Shown: in pieces, positions 55,401-62,134 of the stretch
Layout: each line of letters begins with the position of its first letter
How positions within the stretch are numbered: position 1 is the first letter of the stretch
Source: Pontibacter mangrovi
Lineage (GTDB): Bacteria > Bacteroidota > Bacteroidia > Cytophagales > Hymenobacteraceae
Assembly: GCF_006385705.1 (NCBI RefSeq)
Contig: NZ_VFRQ01000002.1
Location: 434,001 to 498,000, forward strand
Length of the DNA stretch: 64,000 nt
Reading direction: 5' to 3'
Translations under genes and position numbers: made by a program
The notes under the pieces: model-generated
Databases searched by the model: none
Told to the model about the DNA's origin: nothing
Seen by the model: the letters and a program-made list of their open reading frames with translations, nothing else

Positions 55401-55418
55401 AGCGTAGAGTTGTGCCAT
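49404..55418 (-). CDS. Giant IPT/TIG-repeat surface protein exported by T9SS
   Basis: A 2004-residue exported protein with a signal peptide (FLRSLLLQCVFLLGIVSLSFAQ). After an N-terminal beta-sandwich (about 35-170), about 17 IPT/TIG immunoglobulin-like units of 80-95 residues follow, each beginning with a motif like AP-x-I-x-x-F-x-P-x-x-G and containing ITGxNF (units start at APEISGFTPDQG, APVISGFMPAAG, APTITAFLPSEG and so on to APVYSSFSPASG). A distinct beta domain (QPIITVTPNSLSFKAKAG) and the T9SS sorting tail (LVAPNPINFNSKVYITAEVSG...KGMYVLTVELNG) close it. Likely an adhesin or cell-surface filament. Units 12-14 are encoded in AT-richer DNA, a sign of mosaic ancestry. Confidence 0.93.
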   Translation of the reverse strand: MAQLYAPPFTRFLRSLLLQCVFLLGIVSLSFAQTTKTYDGPWRNNTAADVTTSGLSIDGADLETDGSGGSAQLRTTTAFVNIKLRNADGTLATGFKVSYSAELSTTRGGNATMQVQYSTDNGATYTSGNSNALTLEVIRDSVYLPGNATDVKFSLSSVTNAYAFLDAIEVTQAPEISGFTPDQGVPGTPVTITGNIFNGVSEVYFGDVLQNTFTVNTAGTEITTTVPTGASTGFIKLVTPYGDEATSATEFVVPAPVISGFMPAAGGAGDVITITGQYFTGATSVAFNGVAATPTSVTDTEITVAVPAAATDGKLTVVTPAGSDESETSFDVLAPTITAFLPSEGGPVGTSVTLQGNYLASVTKVYFNGVEAQFTITDNNIATTVPLGAGTGYITVKAPAGNGQSDIMFNVPAPTITGIAPTAAGPNMTLTITGTNLSGVTQVVFLGDSEGATDDRTVAVTAIPATDDQLTVAVPADASTGKIQVVAPEGKEDTSDEVFTFVPAPVITSVTNTQDALEVADARTYGIVGDEITITGENFGTATEVVFGGVTLTAAATEFTVSPEGTAITFNIPTGATTGAVTVKTQGGTATWNGPFEVVQAPVYTSMDPTEGPLGRQITITGENLKYVSEVVFPGADGAEVPATVFSASSDTELLVTVPDGAVTGPLQITNPAGSVTTTDSYTVILIPVIESFDPVLGVAANTVTITGYNFTGTTAVTFGDSAPITTAYDADTNPGGFNVVSDAELTVQVPIDATTGVITITNAEGSGSSEENFTIIQTPTITDIDPVKGKVGDQVVITGTEFIGEGIVVTFLGTGTGDEVVAATFDMNSPTQITATVPTGAVTGPLMVTNAAGTSEPSTESYEVVTVPEITSFSPTQGKVGDEVVLTGWFLNQVEGVQFNGTAAEFTLNPDNTITAIVPVGATTGKLSLVEGNETVFTTEADFTVFPAPIITSFDPTEGVANTLVTITGENFQGLSKVTFLGTEAEGDEYDANLTAVDLATVSTEFMVPVPTEAVTGKIQVTAAGGTATSEADFVVPAPTDITFEPTTSYANQQVTIRGRYLENASEITFNGRPVANIGIVIDELEDGTGNFTGYQTVTVKAPFDAGTGPIVVTTPAGKGTSEDNYTVIEPNIISLTSEEGTAKGYAGSTVLTITGQNLSSYYNGTTSSVELKAPTVTFHGNEGSVATATPAEGSYSDTEVTVVIPSTARTGTMTVASGSGISNPVAIEILKPTISSVNPTAVYAGEWVDVTGTNYIEPITVNYGGIDIPLNDVDIVSETSLAFIAPVVDVTTSNALTITTQSGSTDSYALTVYKPLVSNLNKNRVYAGVNTVTISGTRLDEYYQQTRSGGEVRRTAPSVTFASTNGNRINGTISSATYSTTEEGTDIVTVNVPAGAVTGNVRVSSLSGTGESTQTLTIIGAPTITGFSVSGGVVGTTFTITGTNFDEATAVAFTGSASTIPATYTVLSPTEIQVTVPNDALAGQIAVTTPYNGGTTVTSNESFRVVYAPVYSSFSPASGPKGTEVTISGENLWDVDGALEVYFKGHGGATIPAADADKIDLAATVTSYDEVGGTWVKVTVPDDAISGTVTLTNAANTTEAGAFEVTSPVIVRFEDADNVEITSSNPARIKETVFAKGYQLQDIGVAKVGSITASFLESDVNTLEMLVPRSATTNTVSITAAEANEVSSELLYIQQPIITVTPNSLSFKAKAGENSAAQSYTVSAQYLPVGENLNIAVASKTDYYYITMDSTDTTTWAKTVTALTTDGNGTVAETIVYVRAQPAEDVATNLSGTITNSSYSVYRSTVALNSIITPLPVELMSFDAALQKRNVVLRWVTASEENNSHFEVEMSTDPKQGFEKIGVVESKVTNSVLRTDYTFTHKLGNASGTIYFRLKQVDLDGTTDYSKVIAINVKALELVQKLLVAPNPINFNSKVYITAEVSGKATLTLHSITGQRVYRASLELEEGENEVQLPVYDKITKGMYVLTVELNGQTSQVKVIKE

Positions 55419-55857
55419 AGCTTAAGTGTAATAATATAATAAAATTTTCCTGTGCTATTTTAAATGATTCGTAATTGCCACAAAATAAGATAATTTATCT
55501 ATCATTTGGGCAATTTAGTTATCTAATTTTTAATCTAATTTCCTGAATATGCCTGGAAATATGTATATAAGCTTTTTTTGAATATATAGATGTGACACTA
55601 TATTAGTTATTGTATTCTGCGGCAGAAACAAAGCTGGGGGGCCTTCATCTTTTTTAACTCTCCTCCTGCTTCTTAACATTGGATAACAATTCAGTCCTAT
55701 TTTATTGTTTGAGACACTTACGATACCATCCTAAATGAGTTCAATCTTAGTAAAAATAAAAAAATACAAAGTTTACATACACTAACTGAAAAATAATCCA
55801 AAAAACGCTGTTACACCATAAACACCTGTTAATGAGGAATATGTGCAAAGCGCAACC
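55419..55857. other. AT-rich region upstream of the giant surface protein gene
   Basis: About 440 nt, noticeably AT-rich; no gene or clear promoter recognised. It should hold the promoter of the 2004-residue protein gene. Confidence 0.4.
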
Positions 55858-56553
55858 TTACCCTTTGCGGGCAACCGGGTAAGGCCTGTCGATGTTGGGC
55901 TGCACAAAGAGCTCCTGCGCATCCAGGTCTAAAGCTACGAGGTTGCCGTAGGCGGCATTTTTGTAGTAGACACACCCGGCGTCCAGGTTCAGTTTCTGGC
56001 TTTTGTGCGTTACGGCTTTCTTAATGGCATGCAGGGGGGTGGGGGTATGGCCGTGCAGCAGCTTCTTGTTCCCAAGGCGCTCCCAATCAGGTTTGTAATC
56101 CCGGATGTTGAGCATGGCCTCTTTGTCCGAAAAAAGGTCGTCTTGGTTAAAGTCGAAGCCTGCGTGTACCAGGTAAGTATCCGGCAGCTCCAGGTAATAG
56201 GAAAGGCTTTTCAGGAAACTCACATACTTTTCAGGAAGGTGCTGCACGCTGCTTATCTTAAAGCTTTCCAGCAGCAGCTCTTGTTCGGTGGGGGTAAGGC
56301 TAAGGTGCTTGGGCCCTTTTGTTATACCTTTCAGCAGCATCTGGTCGTGGTTGCCGCGCAGGCAGTGCACCTGGTACTTCTGCTTTTGCAGATGAAGTAT
56401 AAAATCCAGCACCTCTTTTGAGTCGGGGCCTTTGTTCACCAGGTCGCCGAGCAGGTATAGTTCATCTTTTTTGGTAAGCCGAAGCTGATCGTGCACCATG
56501 GCTTTCAGGGTTTGGGCACAGCCATGTATGTCTGTAAGGGCGTAGCGGGGCAT
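55858..56553 (-). CDS. Metallophosphoesterase / serine-threonine protein phosphatase
   Basis: A 231-residue calcineurin-like phosphatase starting at MPRYALTDIHGCAQTL. The metal motifs are all visible: DIHGC (Asp-x-His), LLGDLVNKGPDS (GDxVxxG), LRGNHDQMLL (GNH[DE]) and YLVHAGFDF (a histidine metal ligand), with a final LNLDAGCVY that matches the diadenosine tetraphosphatase or PrpA-like group. Substrate unknown. A TATCTTTG box lies 33 nt upstream. Confidence 0.9.
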   Translation of the reverse strand: MPRYALTDIHGCAQTLKAMVHDQLRLTKKDELYLLGDLVNKGPDSKEVLDFILHLQKQKYQVHCLRGNHDQMLLKGITKGPKHLSLTPTEQELLLESFKISSVQHLPEKYVSFLKSLSYYLELPDTYLVHAGFDFNQDDLFSDKEAMLNIRDYKPDWERLGNKKLLHGHTPTPLHAIKKAVTHKSQKLNLDAGCVYYKNAAYGNLVALDLDAQELFVQPNIDRPYPVARKG

Positions 56554-56586
56554 ATAGTAATGTATGGCACAGCCTAAGTGGGCAGG

Positions 56587-56594
56587 CAAAGATA
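56587..56594 (-). promoter_or_regulatory. Putative -7 box (TATCTTTG) of the phosphatase gene
   Basis: Minus-strand TATCTTTG fits TAnnTTTG, 33 nt before the ATG. Confidence 0.45.
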
Positions 56595-56597
56595 ATA

Positions 56598-56632
56598 CAG
56601 AAATAGCACCCGCGGTACAGGTGCTATTTCTG
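56598..56632. terminator. Perfect 13-bp hairpin between the 56651 gene and the phosphatase gene
   Basis: CAGAAATAGCACC (56598-56610) pairs perfectly with 56620-56632. There is no U-tract on the minus strand, so it is a possible terminator or RNA structure. Confidence 0.5.
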
Positions 56633-56650
56633 TAAGTGCTATTTCAGATC

Positions 56651-56890
56651 TCAGTTATACTTGTTGTTGTCAATCTCAGGCTTCTGCGTGTTGCGGTTCG
56701 GGTTGTTTGTCATGGTGTTTTTCCCCGCCGCCTTGTCAGGGCCTTCTGTATGTTTCTTCTTCAGTTCTTCGTGCTCTGCACGCGTTTGGTTAGGGTCTAC
56801 AGGCTTGCCGCCCGCTGCCTTTTCCTGTCCGCGTCCGCTTGGCTTTCCTTCGTTCTCAGAGCTTGGTTGTGTGTGCTTGTATGATGGCAT
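56651..56890 (-). CDS. Small hydrophilic, probably disordered protein
   Basis: A 79-residue protein very rich in Lys, Glu, Asn, Gly and Pro and without hydrophobic segments (PSSENEGKPSGRGQEKAAGGKP, PNQTRAEHEELKKKHTEG, NNPNRNTQKPEIDNN). It resembles stress-induced hydrophilins. It is the third of three minus-strand genes after the SDR gene and another hydrophilic protein gene, suggesting a general-stress unit. Confidence 0.65.
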   Translation of the reverse strand: MPSYKHTQPSSENEGKPSGRGQEKAAGGKPVDPNQTRAEHEELKKKHTEGPDKAAGKNTMTNNPNRNTQKPEIDNNKYN

Positions 56891-56972
56891 GATGTCCTCC
56901 TTTTTTTAAATGTAAGGTATGGCCGGCTAAGCATACTTGCCGGCCATACTTTTATACTTGGTTTATACTTGG

Positions 56973-57269
56973 TCAGGAGCCGCGGCCCTCTTCTTCGGTG
57001 CGCATGTTGTCTGGTGGCTGGATGCCATCGTCGGCAAAGTCATTTACGCCAGTGGCGCTTGGCCCTTCGGAGGCGGTGTCGCTACCGTAGCCTTCTTTGC
57101 CGTCGCGGTTACCGAAGCCGCCGCGCTGGTGCTCGTTCTTAGGCGGGTCTGCGCCCGGAATGATGTGGCCGGCACGCATTTCTGCTTCTCCTGTATCGTC
57201 GTCCAGTTCCCGGAAGCCTCGCTTGTCGGGCAGCTGGTTCTTTAGTTTATCTTCTTTATCTTCAGCCAT
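56973..57269 (-). CDS. Small hydrophilic, probably disordered protein
   Basis: A 98-residue protein with strongly charged low-complexity sequence (MAEDKEDKLKNQLPDKRGFRELDDDTGEAEMR; GNRDGKEGYGSDTASEGPS; DDGIQPPDNMRTEEEGRG) and no hydrophobic core. Likely disordered, like the neighbour at 56651. Lies between that gene and the stress-type SDR on the same strand. Confidence 0.65.
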   Translation of the reverse strand: MAEDKEDKLKNQLPDKRGFRELDDDTGEAEMRAGHIIPGADPPKNEHQRGGFGNRDGKEGYGSDTASEGPSATGVNDFADDGIQPPDNMRTEEEGRGS

Positions 57270-57351
57270 AACAGCTTTCTTTTTTAGTTAACACTGCGCT
57301 TTGTTTCAAAGGCGCTTATACCTGGTTTTACTCTTTTCTGGCTGCTTTGGT

Positions 57352-58209
57352 TTAGGTTGTTACCATCTCGCCGCCATTTATGTGCATCACCTCGCCTATG
57401 GTAAAGGCGGAGTCGTCGGAGGCCAGATATACGTAAGCGGGCGCCACCTCCGAGGGCTGGCCGGCTCGTTTCAGCAGTGTTTTCTGGCCAAACTTCTCCA
57501 CATGTTCCTTATCAAAAGAAGCCGGAATGAGCGGCGTCCAGATCGGGCCCGGCGCCACGCCATTTACCCGGATGCCTTTGTCGGCCACCATTTGCGCCAG
57601 GGTGCGGGTAAAGGTAAGTATGGCCCCTTTAGTGGAGGAGTAATCGAGCAGCAGCTTGTTGCCGTGATAGGCCGTAACGGAGGTGGTGTTGATGATGGCG
57701 CTGCCTTTCTTCATGTGGTTCAGGGCCTCCTTCACAAAGTAGAACATCGAGAAGATATTTGTGTCGAAGGTGCGTTTCAGCTGCTCTTCGGTAATATCCC
57801 GGATGTCCTCCTGGGCATGCTGCTCACCGGCGTTGTTCACCAGCACATCCAGCTTGCCCAGTTCCTTCACGGTCTTCTTCACGGCCTCGCGGCAGAAGTC
57901 CTCTTTGCCCACATCTCCCGAGATCAGCAAGCACTTGCGGCCTTCTTTCTCCACCAGCTGCCTGGTTTCTTTGGCGTCTTTGTCCTCGTTGAGGTACACA
58001 ATGGCAATGTCGGCTCCCTCGCGGGCGAAATGCACGGCCACGGCGCGGCCAATGCCGCTGTCGCCGCCAGTTATCAGGGCCACTTTACCTTTTAGTTTGT
58101 CGCTGCCTTTATAGCCGTCGCGTATTATTTCCGGCTCCGGGGTCATTTTATGCTCCTTGCCCGGCTGCTCCATCTCCTGCGGCGGAAAAGATTTTGGTTT
58201 GTTATCCAT
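57352..58209 (-). CDS. SDR-family oxidoreductase (general-stress YhdG/YghA type)
   Basis: A 285-residue NAD(P)-dependent short-chain dehydrogenase. The N-terminal 40 residues are a hydrophilic extension (KPKSFPPQEMEQPGKEHKMTPEPE) typical of the Bacillus YdaD/YhdG and E. coli YghA group of stress-induced SDRs. Then follow KVALITGGDSGIGRAVAVHFAREGADI (cofactor motif TGxxxGIG), VNNAG at about 131, the catalytic S-x-Y-x-x-x-K (INTTSVTAYHGNKLLLDYSSTKGA), and GPIWTPL. Two hydrophilic small-protein genes follow on the same strand. Confidence 0.9.
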   Translation of the reverse strand: MDNKPKSFPPQEMEQPGKEHKMTPEPEIIRDGYKGSDKLKGKVALITGGDSGIGRAVAVHFAREGADIAIVYLNEDKDAKETRQLVEKEGRKCLLISGDVGKEDFCREAVKKTVKELGKLDVLVNNAGEQHAQEDIRDITEEQLKRTFDTNIFSMFYFVKEALNHMKKGSAIINTTSVTAYHGNKLLLDYSSTKGAILTFTRTLAQMVADKGIRVNGVAPGPIWTPLIPASFDKEHVEKFGQKTLLKRAGQPSEVAPAYVYLASDDSAFTIGEVMHINGGEMVTT

Positions 58210-58320
58210 AGCTTTTATAGGTTTACGGGTATAAATAAACTGTTTAACCTATACGCCAGCACCCTGGCCTGGTTATGCTGGTATACTTACAGCATTGGTT
58301 GTACCTAAAGATTTATACTT

Positions 58321-58575
58321 ATGTGGAAAGAAGAAGACGACAAACTGACGCGCAGCCTCACATTTAAAGACTTTAAGCAGGCGCTGGCTTTTATAAATAA
58401 AGTTGGCGAAGTAGCCGAAGAGTTGAACCACCACCCGTGGTGGAGCAACGTGTACAACAAGGTAGAGATAGAACTCACCACCCACGACGCCGGCAACACC
58501 GTAACCGAGAAAGACTTTAAGCTTGCCAGGCGGATCGACGAGATTTACGACAGGATGAAGGCAAGTAATGGATAA
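58321..58575 (+). CDS. phhB: 4a-hydroxytetrahydrobiopterin dehydratase (PCD/DCoH)
   Basis: Dehydrates 4a-hydroxytetrahydropterin, recycling the cofactor of aromatic amino acid hydroxylases. The 84-residue protein is a little shorter than usual (about 100), but contains the active-site signature EELNHHPWW (His37, His38, Pro39), NKVEIELTTHDAGNTVTEKDF. No phenylalanine hydroxylase is visible in this window. Followed by a repeat-rich gap and rsmI. Confidence 0.9.
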   Translation: MWKEEDDKLTRSLTFKDFKQALAFINKVGEVAEELNHHPWWSNVYNKVEIELTTHDAGNTVTEKDFKLARRIDEIYDRMKASNG

Positions 58576-58697
58576 TTGTTAGTTGTTGATTGTTTTTGGG
58601 CTGTTTGCCCCTTCTCTGCTGATTTTCTAATATACCAAACTGGGCGGTTATACTTTAAACCAAGCAACCAGCAATTTAACAACAAGCAATTAAGTCG

Positions 58698-58705
58698 TAT
58701 CTTTG
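58698..58705 (+). promoter_or_regulatory. rsmI promoter -7 box, 4 nt from the ATG
   Basis: TATCTTTG, then CCCC, then the ATG at 58710. Same geometry as gpmI and nadC. No clear -33 TTG at ideal spacing. Confidence 0.55.
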
Positions 58706-58709
58706 CCCC

Positions 58710-59420
58710 ATGCAGGAACAGGAAAAGACGAGTTTATACCTGGTGCCGACGCCTATCGGTAACCTGGAGGACATTACGCTGCGGGCCATCCGTGTGCTGA
58801 AGGAGGTGGACGTTATACTTGCCGAGGACACGCGCACCAGCGGAAAGCTGCTGCAGCACCTGGGCATTGAGAAGCGCATGCACAGCCACCACCTGCACAA
58901 CGAGCACAAGGCCACCGCCCACCTGGTAGACCGCCTGAAGGCCGGGGAGGTGATGGCGCTGATCTCGGACGCGGGCACACCGGGCATATCGGACCCTGGC
59001 TTTTACCTGGTGCGCGAGTGCCTCAAAAACGATATCAAGATAGAGTGCCTGCCGGGAGCCACGGCTTTTGTGCCGGCGCTGGTAAAATCCGGCTTCAGCA
59101 CCGACCGCTTTACGTTTGAGGGATTCCTGCCGGTGAAGAAAGGCCGCCAGACGCGCCTGCAGAGCCTGGCCAGCGAGGAGCGCACCATGATCTTCTACGA
59201 GTCGCCGCACCGCCTGCTTAAAACGCTTGCGCAGTTTAAGGAGTATTTCGGGGGCGAGCGTGAGGCCTCTGTTTCACGTGAAATCTCGAAGATGTTTGAG
59301 GAAACCATTAACGGCAACCTGGATGAGCTGATCGAGATCTTCAGCAACAAAAGTATAAAAGGCGAGTTTGTGGTAGTGGTTTCCGGGGCCACCAAAGGCG
59401 GAAAAGCCGAGAAAGAATAA
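58710..59420 (+). CDS. rsmI: 16S rRNA (cytidine(1402)-2'-O)-methyltransferase
   Basis: Methylates the ribose of C1402 in the 16S decoding centre. The 236-residue protein has the family signature LYLVPTPIGNLEDITLRAIRVLKEVDVILAEDTRTSGKLLQ, then LISDAGTPGISDPG, and CLPGATAFVPALVKSG near 110-125 in the S-adenosylmethionine pocket. The gene is followed at once by DUF4105 (one base between stop and start) and suhB, so it heads an operon. Confidence 0.96.
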   Translation: MQEQEKTSLYLVPTPIGNLEDITLRAIRVLKEVDVILAEDTRTSGKLLQHLGIEKRMHSHHLHNEHKATAHLVDRLKAGEVMALISDAGTPGISDPGFYLVRECLKNDIKIECLPGATAFVPALVKSGFSTDRFTFEGFLPVKKGRQTRLQSLASEERTMIFYESPHRLLKTLAQFKEYFGGEREASVSREISKMFEETINGNLDELIEIFSNKSIKGEFVVVVSGATKGGKAEKE

Positions 59421-59421
59421 C

Positions 59422-60651
59422 ATGAAAGCATTTATAAAGAAACTGGCGCTGGCCCTACTGCTCAGCGTTTGCACGTTGCCCGCCTGGGCGCAGTTTGACG
59501 GTATAGCCTTGTCGCCGCAGGCCAAGATCAGCCTCATTACCTGCTCGCCGGGGCCAGACCTGTACGCTATTTTCGGGCATAGCGCGGTGCGGGTGCACGA
59601 CCCCGCAAACGGTATGGACGTGGTGTTTAACTACGGCACCTTCGACTTTAACGAGCCCAACTTTTACCTCAAGTTCGCGCAGGGCAAGCTCCGGTACAAG
59701 CTGTCGGTGGCCTACTTTCGCGACTTTGTGTACAGCTACTCCATGGACAACCGCTCTGTGTTTGAGCAGCAGCTGAACCTAACCGAGGAGCAGAAGCAGC
59801 AGTACTGGAACTTCCTGACGCACAACTACCTGCCCGAGAACCGTTTCTACCTCTACGACTTCTTCTTCGACAACTGCGCCACCCGCATCCGCGACGGCCT
59901 GGAGGCGACTTTCCCGAACCAGCTGGCCTTCAACATCAGCCAGTTTGACAAAGACTACAGCTTCCGGAACCTCATCGACCTATACCTGGGCCCGCAGCCC
60001 TGGGGCGATTTCGGGATAGACACTGCCTTGGGCGCCCGCATAGACAAGGAGGCAACGCCATACCAGTACATGTTCCTGCCGGACTACCTGGCCAAAGGGC
60101 TGGGCAACGCCACCATTGCCCAGAACGGGCAGCCGGCACCGCTCACGCTGGAGCAGAAGGTAATTTTTGAGCGCGACCCATCGGTGCCCCTTGAAGCCGG
60201 CTGGCTGACGCCACAACTCGTGTTCTGGGTTTTTCTGGCAGTGGTGGTTGCCTTAACCGTTGCCGATATGATCAAGCGCCGCCGCAGCCGCGTGTTCGAC
60301 ATGGTGTTCTTCCTGCTGCTGGGCCTATTGGGTATCGTTATCCTGCTGCTCTGGTTCGCCACCGACCACCAGGCTACGGCTTATAACTTTAATTTGCTCT
60401 GGGCCATACCTACCCATGCGGTTGTTTCGGTTTTCCTGGGCCGCAACGTGCTACGGGAGTGGGTGCGCAAGTATATGCTGGTTACCACCGCTATCACGGC
60501 CATAGCGTTGCTGGGCTGGCCGGTGTGGCCGCAAATGTACCATGCCGCGTTTCTGCCGATTATGGTGGCATCCATACTTAGAGGCGCCTACGCCGTATGG
60601 TTCTCTAAAAAGGCGGCAGCCCTTGCCCCTCCACAAAGTATAGCAAACTAA
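59422..60651 (+). CDS. DUF4105 membrane protein (Lnb-type lipoprotein N-acyltransferase candidate)
   Basis: A 409-residue protein with a signal peptide (LALALLLSVCTLPAWAQF), a periplasmic DUF4105 domain (about 30-260, with SLITCSPGPDLYAIFGHSAVRVHDP, FNYGTFDF and FFFDNCATRIRDGLE) and a C-terminal run of about five transmembrane segments from residue 265. The paired His44 region and Cys150 suggest a cysteine-histidine acyltransferase-type site. From memory, Lnb, the enzyme that N-acylates lipoproteins in Bacteroides, belongs to this domain family; I cannot verify orthology here. Co-transcribed with rsmI and suhB. Confidence 0.82.
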   Translation: MKAFIKKLALALLLSVCTLPAWAQFDGIALSPQAKISLITCSPGPDLYAIFGHSAVRVHDPANGMDVVFNYGTFDFNEPNFYLKFAQGKLRYKLSVAYFRDFVYSYSMDNRSVFEQQLNLTEEQKQQYWNFLTHNYLPENRFYLYDFFFDNCATRIRDGLEATFPNQLAFNISQFDKDYSFRNLIDLYLGPQPWGDFGIDTALGARIDKEATPYQYMFLPDYLAKGLGNATIAQNGQPAPLTLEQKVIFERDPSVPLEAGWLTPQLVFWVFLAVVVALTVADMIKRRRSRVFDMVFFLLLGLLGIVILLLWFATDHQATAYNFNLLWAIPTHAVVSVFLGRNVLREWVRKYMLVTTAITAIALLGWPVWPQMYHAAFLPIMVASILRGAYAVWFSKKAAALAPPQSIAN

Positions 60652-60653
60652 CC

Positions 60654-61457
60654 ATGAACCTGAAACAGCTAGCCAATAACCTGACCATACTTTGCCGCAA
60701 CGTCGGCGCTTTTATACAGAAGGAGTCCGAAAGCTTCGACAGCTCCAAAGTAGAGAAAAAAGGCTTTAACGACCTGGTATCCTACGTAGACAAAGAGGCG
60801 GAGCAGAAACTGGTAGAGGGCCTGCGGAAACTCTTGCCCGAGGCCGGCTTTATAGCAGAGGAAGGCACCGACTCTACAAAGGGCGAGCGCTTTAACTGGG
60901 TGGTAGACCCCTTGGACGGAACGACCAATTTTACGCACGGGCTTCCGGCTTACTGCGTTAGCGTGGGCCTGCTGGATGGCGACGAGGTGGTGCTGGGCAC
61001 TGTGTACGACCCTAACCGCGACGAGTGCTTCTGGGCCTACAAAGGCGGCGGCGCCTACTGCAACGATACTCCCATACACGTATCGGGAGCACCTGCCCTG
61101 AAAGACAGCCTGATCGCTACCGGCTTTCCATACTATGATTTCGGCCTGACGCAGCAGTACCTGCAGGTGCTGGGGGCGTTCATGTCGCGCTCGCATGGGG
61201 TGCGCCGCATGGGCTCTGCCGCCATAGATTTGGCTTATGTAGCCTGTGGCCGCTTTGAGGGTTTTTTTGAGTATAACCTGAAGCCTTGGGATGTGGCCGG
61301 AGGCGCCATACTTGTGCAGGAGGCCGGCGGCAGGCTCAGCAAATTTACCGAAGAGGGCGATTATGTTTTCGGGGGCGAGATTGTGGCCAGCAACAGCCAG
61401 GTACACCCCGAAATGCAGCAAACCATCGGCGAGTTCTGGAAAAAGGCGCAGTCCTAA
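60654..61457 (+). CDS. suhB: inositol-1-monophosphatase family protein
   Basis: Mg-dependent phosphatase of the IMPase superfamily; it hydrolyses inositol monophosphates and in some bacteria also assists ribosome assembly. Catalytic features: EEGTDSTKGERF (Glu69-Glu70), VVDPLDGTTNF (Asp85, Asp88, Thr90), and WDVAGGAILVQEAGG at the C-terminus. Length of 267 residues is typical. It follows DUF4105 with two bases between stop and start, so it is translationally linked. Confidence 0.93.
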   Translation: MNLKQLANNLTILCRNVGAFIQKESESFDSSKVEKKGFNDLVSYVDKEAEQKLVEGLRKLLPEAGFIAEEGTDSTKGERFNWVVDPLDGTTNFTHGLPAYCVSVGLLDGDEVVLGTVYDPNRDECFWAYKGGGAYCNDTPIHVSGAPALKDSLIATGFPYYDFGLTQQYLQVLGAFMSRSHGVRRMGSAAIDLAYVACGRFEGFFEYNLKPWDVAGGAILVQEAGGRLSKFTEEGDYVFGGEIVASNSQVHPEMQQTIGEFWKKAQS

Positions 61458-61488
61458 ACTTTTTATACTTTCACACGGTTTCTAAAGT

Positions 61489-61674
61489 ATGATACAGCAC
61501 ATCCTTATCCTGTTCATCTTTCTGGCAGCGGTGGCCTACATGCTGCGCATCCTTTACCAAACCTTTACGGCCAAAAGCGGATGCGCCAAGAGCTGCGGCG
61601 GCTGCTCCACCATCGACCTGAAAAAGATACAGCAGGAGCTGGAAAAGCGCAAAGCCAGTACGCCAAGTGTGTAG
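61489..61674 (+). CDS. FeoB-associated Cys-rich membrane protein type
   Basis: A 61-residue protein with one N-terminal transmembrane helix (MIQHILILFIFLAAVAYMLRIL) and a cysteine-rich cytoplasmic region (GCAKSCGGCSTIDLKKIQQELEKRK), having four cysteines in a C-x3-C-x2-C pattern that could bind iron-sulfur or zinc. The pattern matches small FeoB-associated proteins, but no feoB is in the window. Located 31 nt after suhB, so it may be part of that transcript. Confidence 0.8.
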   Translation: MIQHILILFIFLAAVAYMLRILYQTFTAKSGCAKSCGGCSTIDLKKIQQELEKRKASTPSV

Positions 61675-61793
61675 CCAGTTGGCCGCCTCAACTCCTCCCC
61701 AGCCTTATTACCGAGCGTTATTTTGTATCTAAACTCTGTTTTTGCGTATAGTTCTATACTTAGACGTATGAGAACTTATTAAAACAGTATACT

Positions 61794-62132
61794 ATGCAAG
61801 ATAAAGTTGAAGAAAGATCTTTGGTGAACGTGCTGAACCGCCTGCGTAAAGATGGCTATAAGTATGACTTTAAAGTTAGTCAGGACGGCAGAATGTGCAC
61901 CATGGAGGAAAAAGACTATTTCACGCCCGAGCAGGTACGCATTGTAGACCACTACCGCTTTGAGGGCGAAAGCGACCCGGACGACATGTCGATACTATAC
62001 GCGCTGGAGACAAACAACGGCCTGAAAGGCACCATCTCCAACTCCTATGGCCCCTATGCCGACGAGAACGTGGACACCTTCCTGAAACAGGTAGAGGACC
62101 TGGGCAAGAACCTGGATAAAAAAGACAAGTAA
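61794..62132 (+). CDS. Hypothetical conserved protein (often mislabelled PRPP synthetase)
   Basis: A 112-residue soluble protein: LVNVLNRLRKDGYKYDFKVSQDGRMCTMEEKDYFTPEQVRIVDHYRFEGESDPDDMSILYALETNNGLKGTISNSYGPYADE. Similar short proteins of Bacteroidota are sometimes annotated as phosphoribosylpyrophosphate synthetase, for which I see no PRPP-binding motif and which is far too short. Function unknown. It shares a bidirectional terminator with mscS. Confidence 0.82.
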   Translation: MQDKVEERSLVNVLNRLRKDGYKYDFKVSQDGRMCTMEEKDYFTPEQVRIVDHYRFEGESDPDDMSILYALETNNGLKGTISNSYGPYADENVDTFLKQVEDLGKNLDKKDK

Positions 62133-62134
62133 AA

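Noticed and set aside
49404-55418. CRISPR or tandem DNA repeat array
   Set aside because: The repeats are protein-level IPT/TIG units of 80-95 codons with diverged DNA, not short identical repeats with spacers.
60669-61421. Minus-strand frame of 250 codons opposite suhB
   Set aside because: Antisense shadow of an obvious inositol monophosphatase gene.
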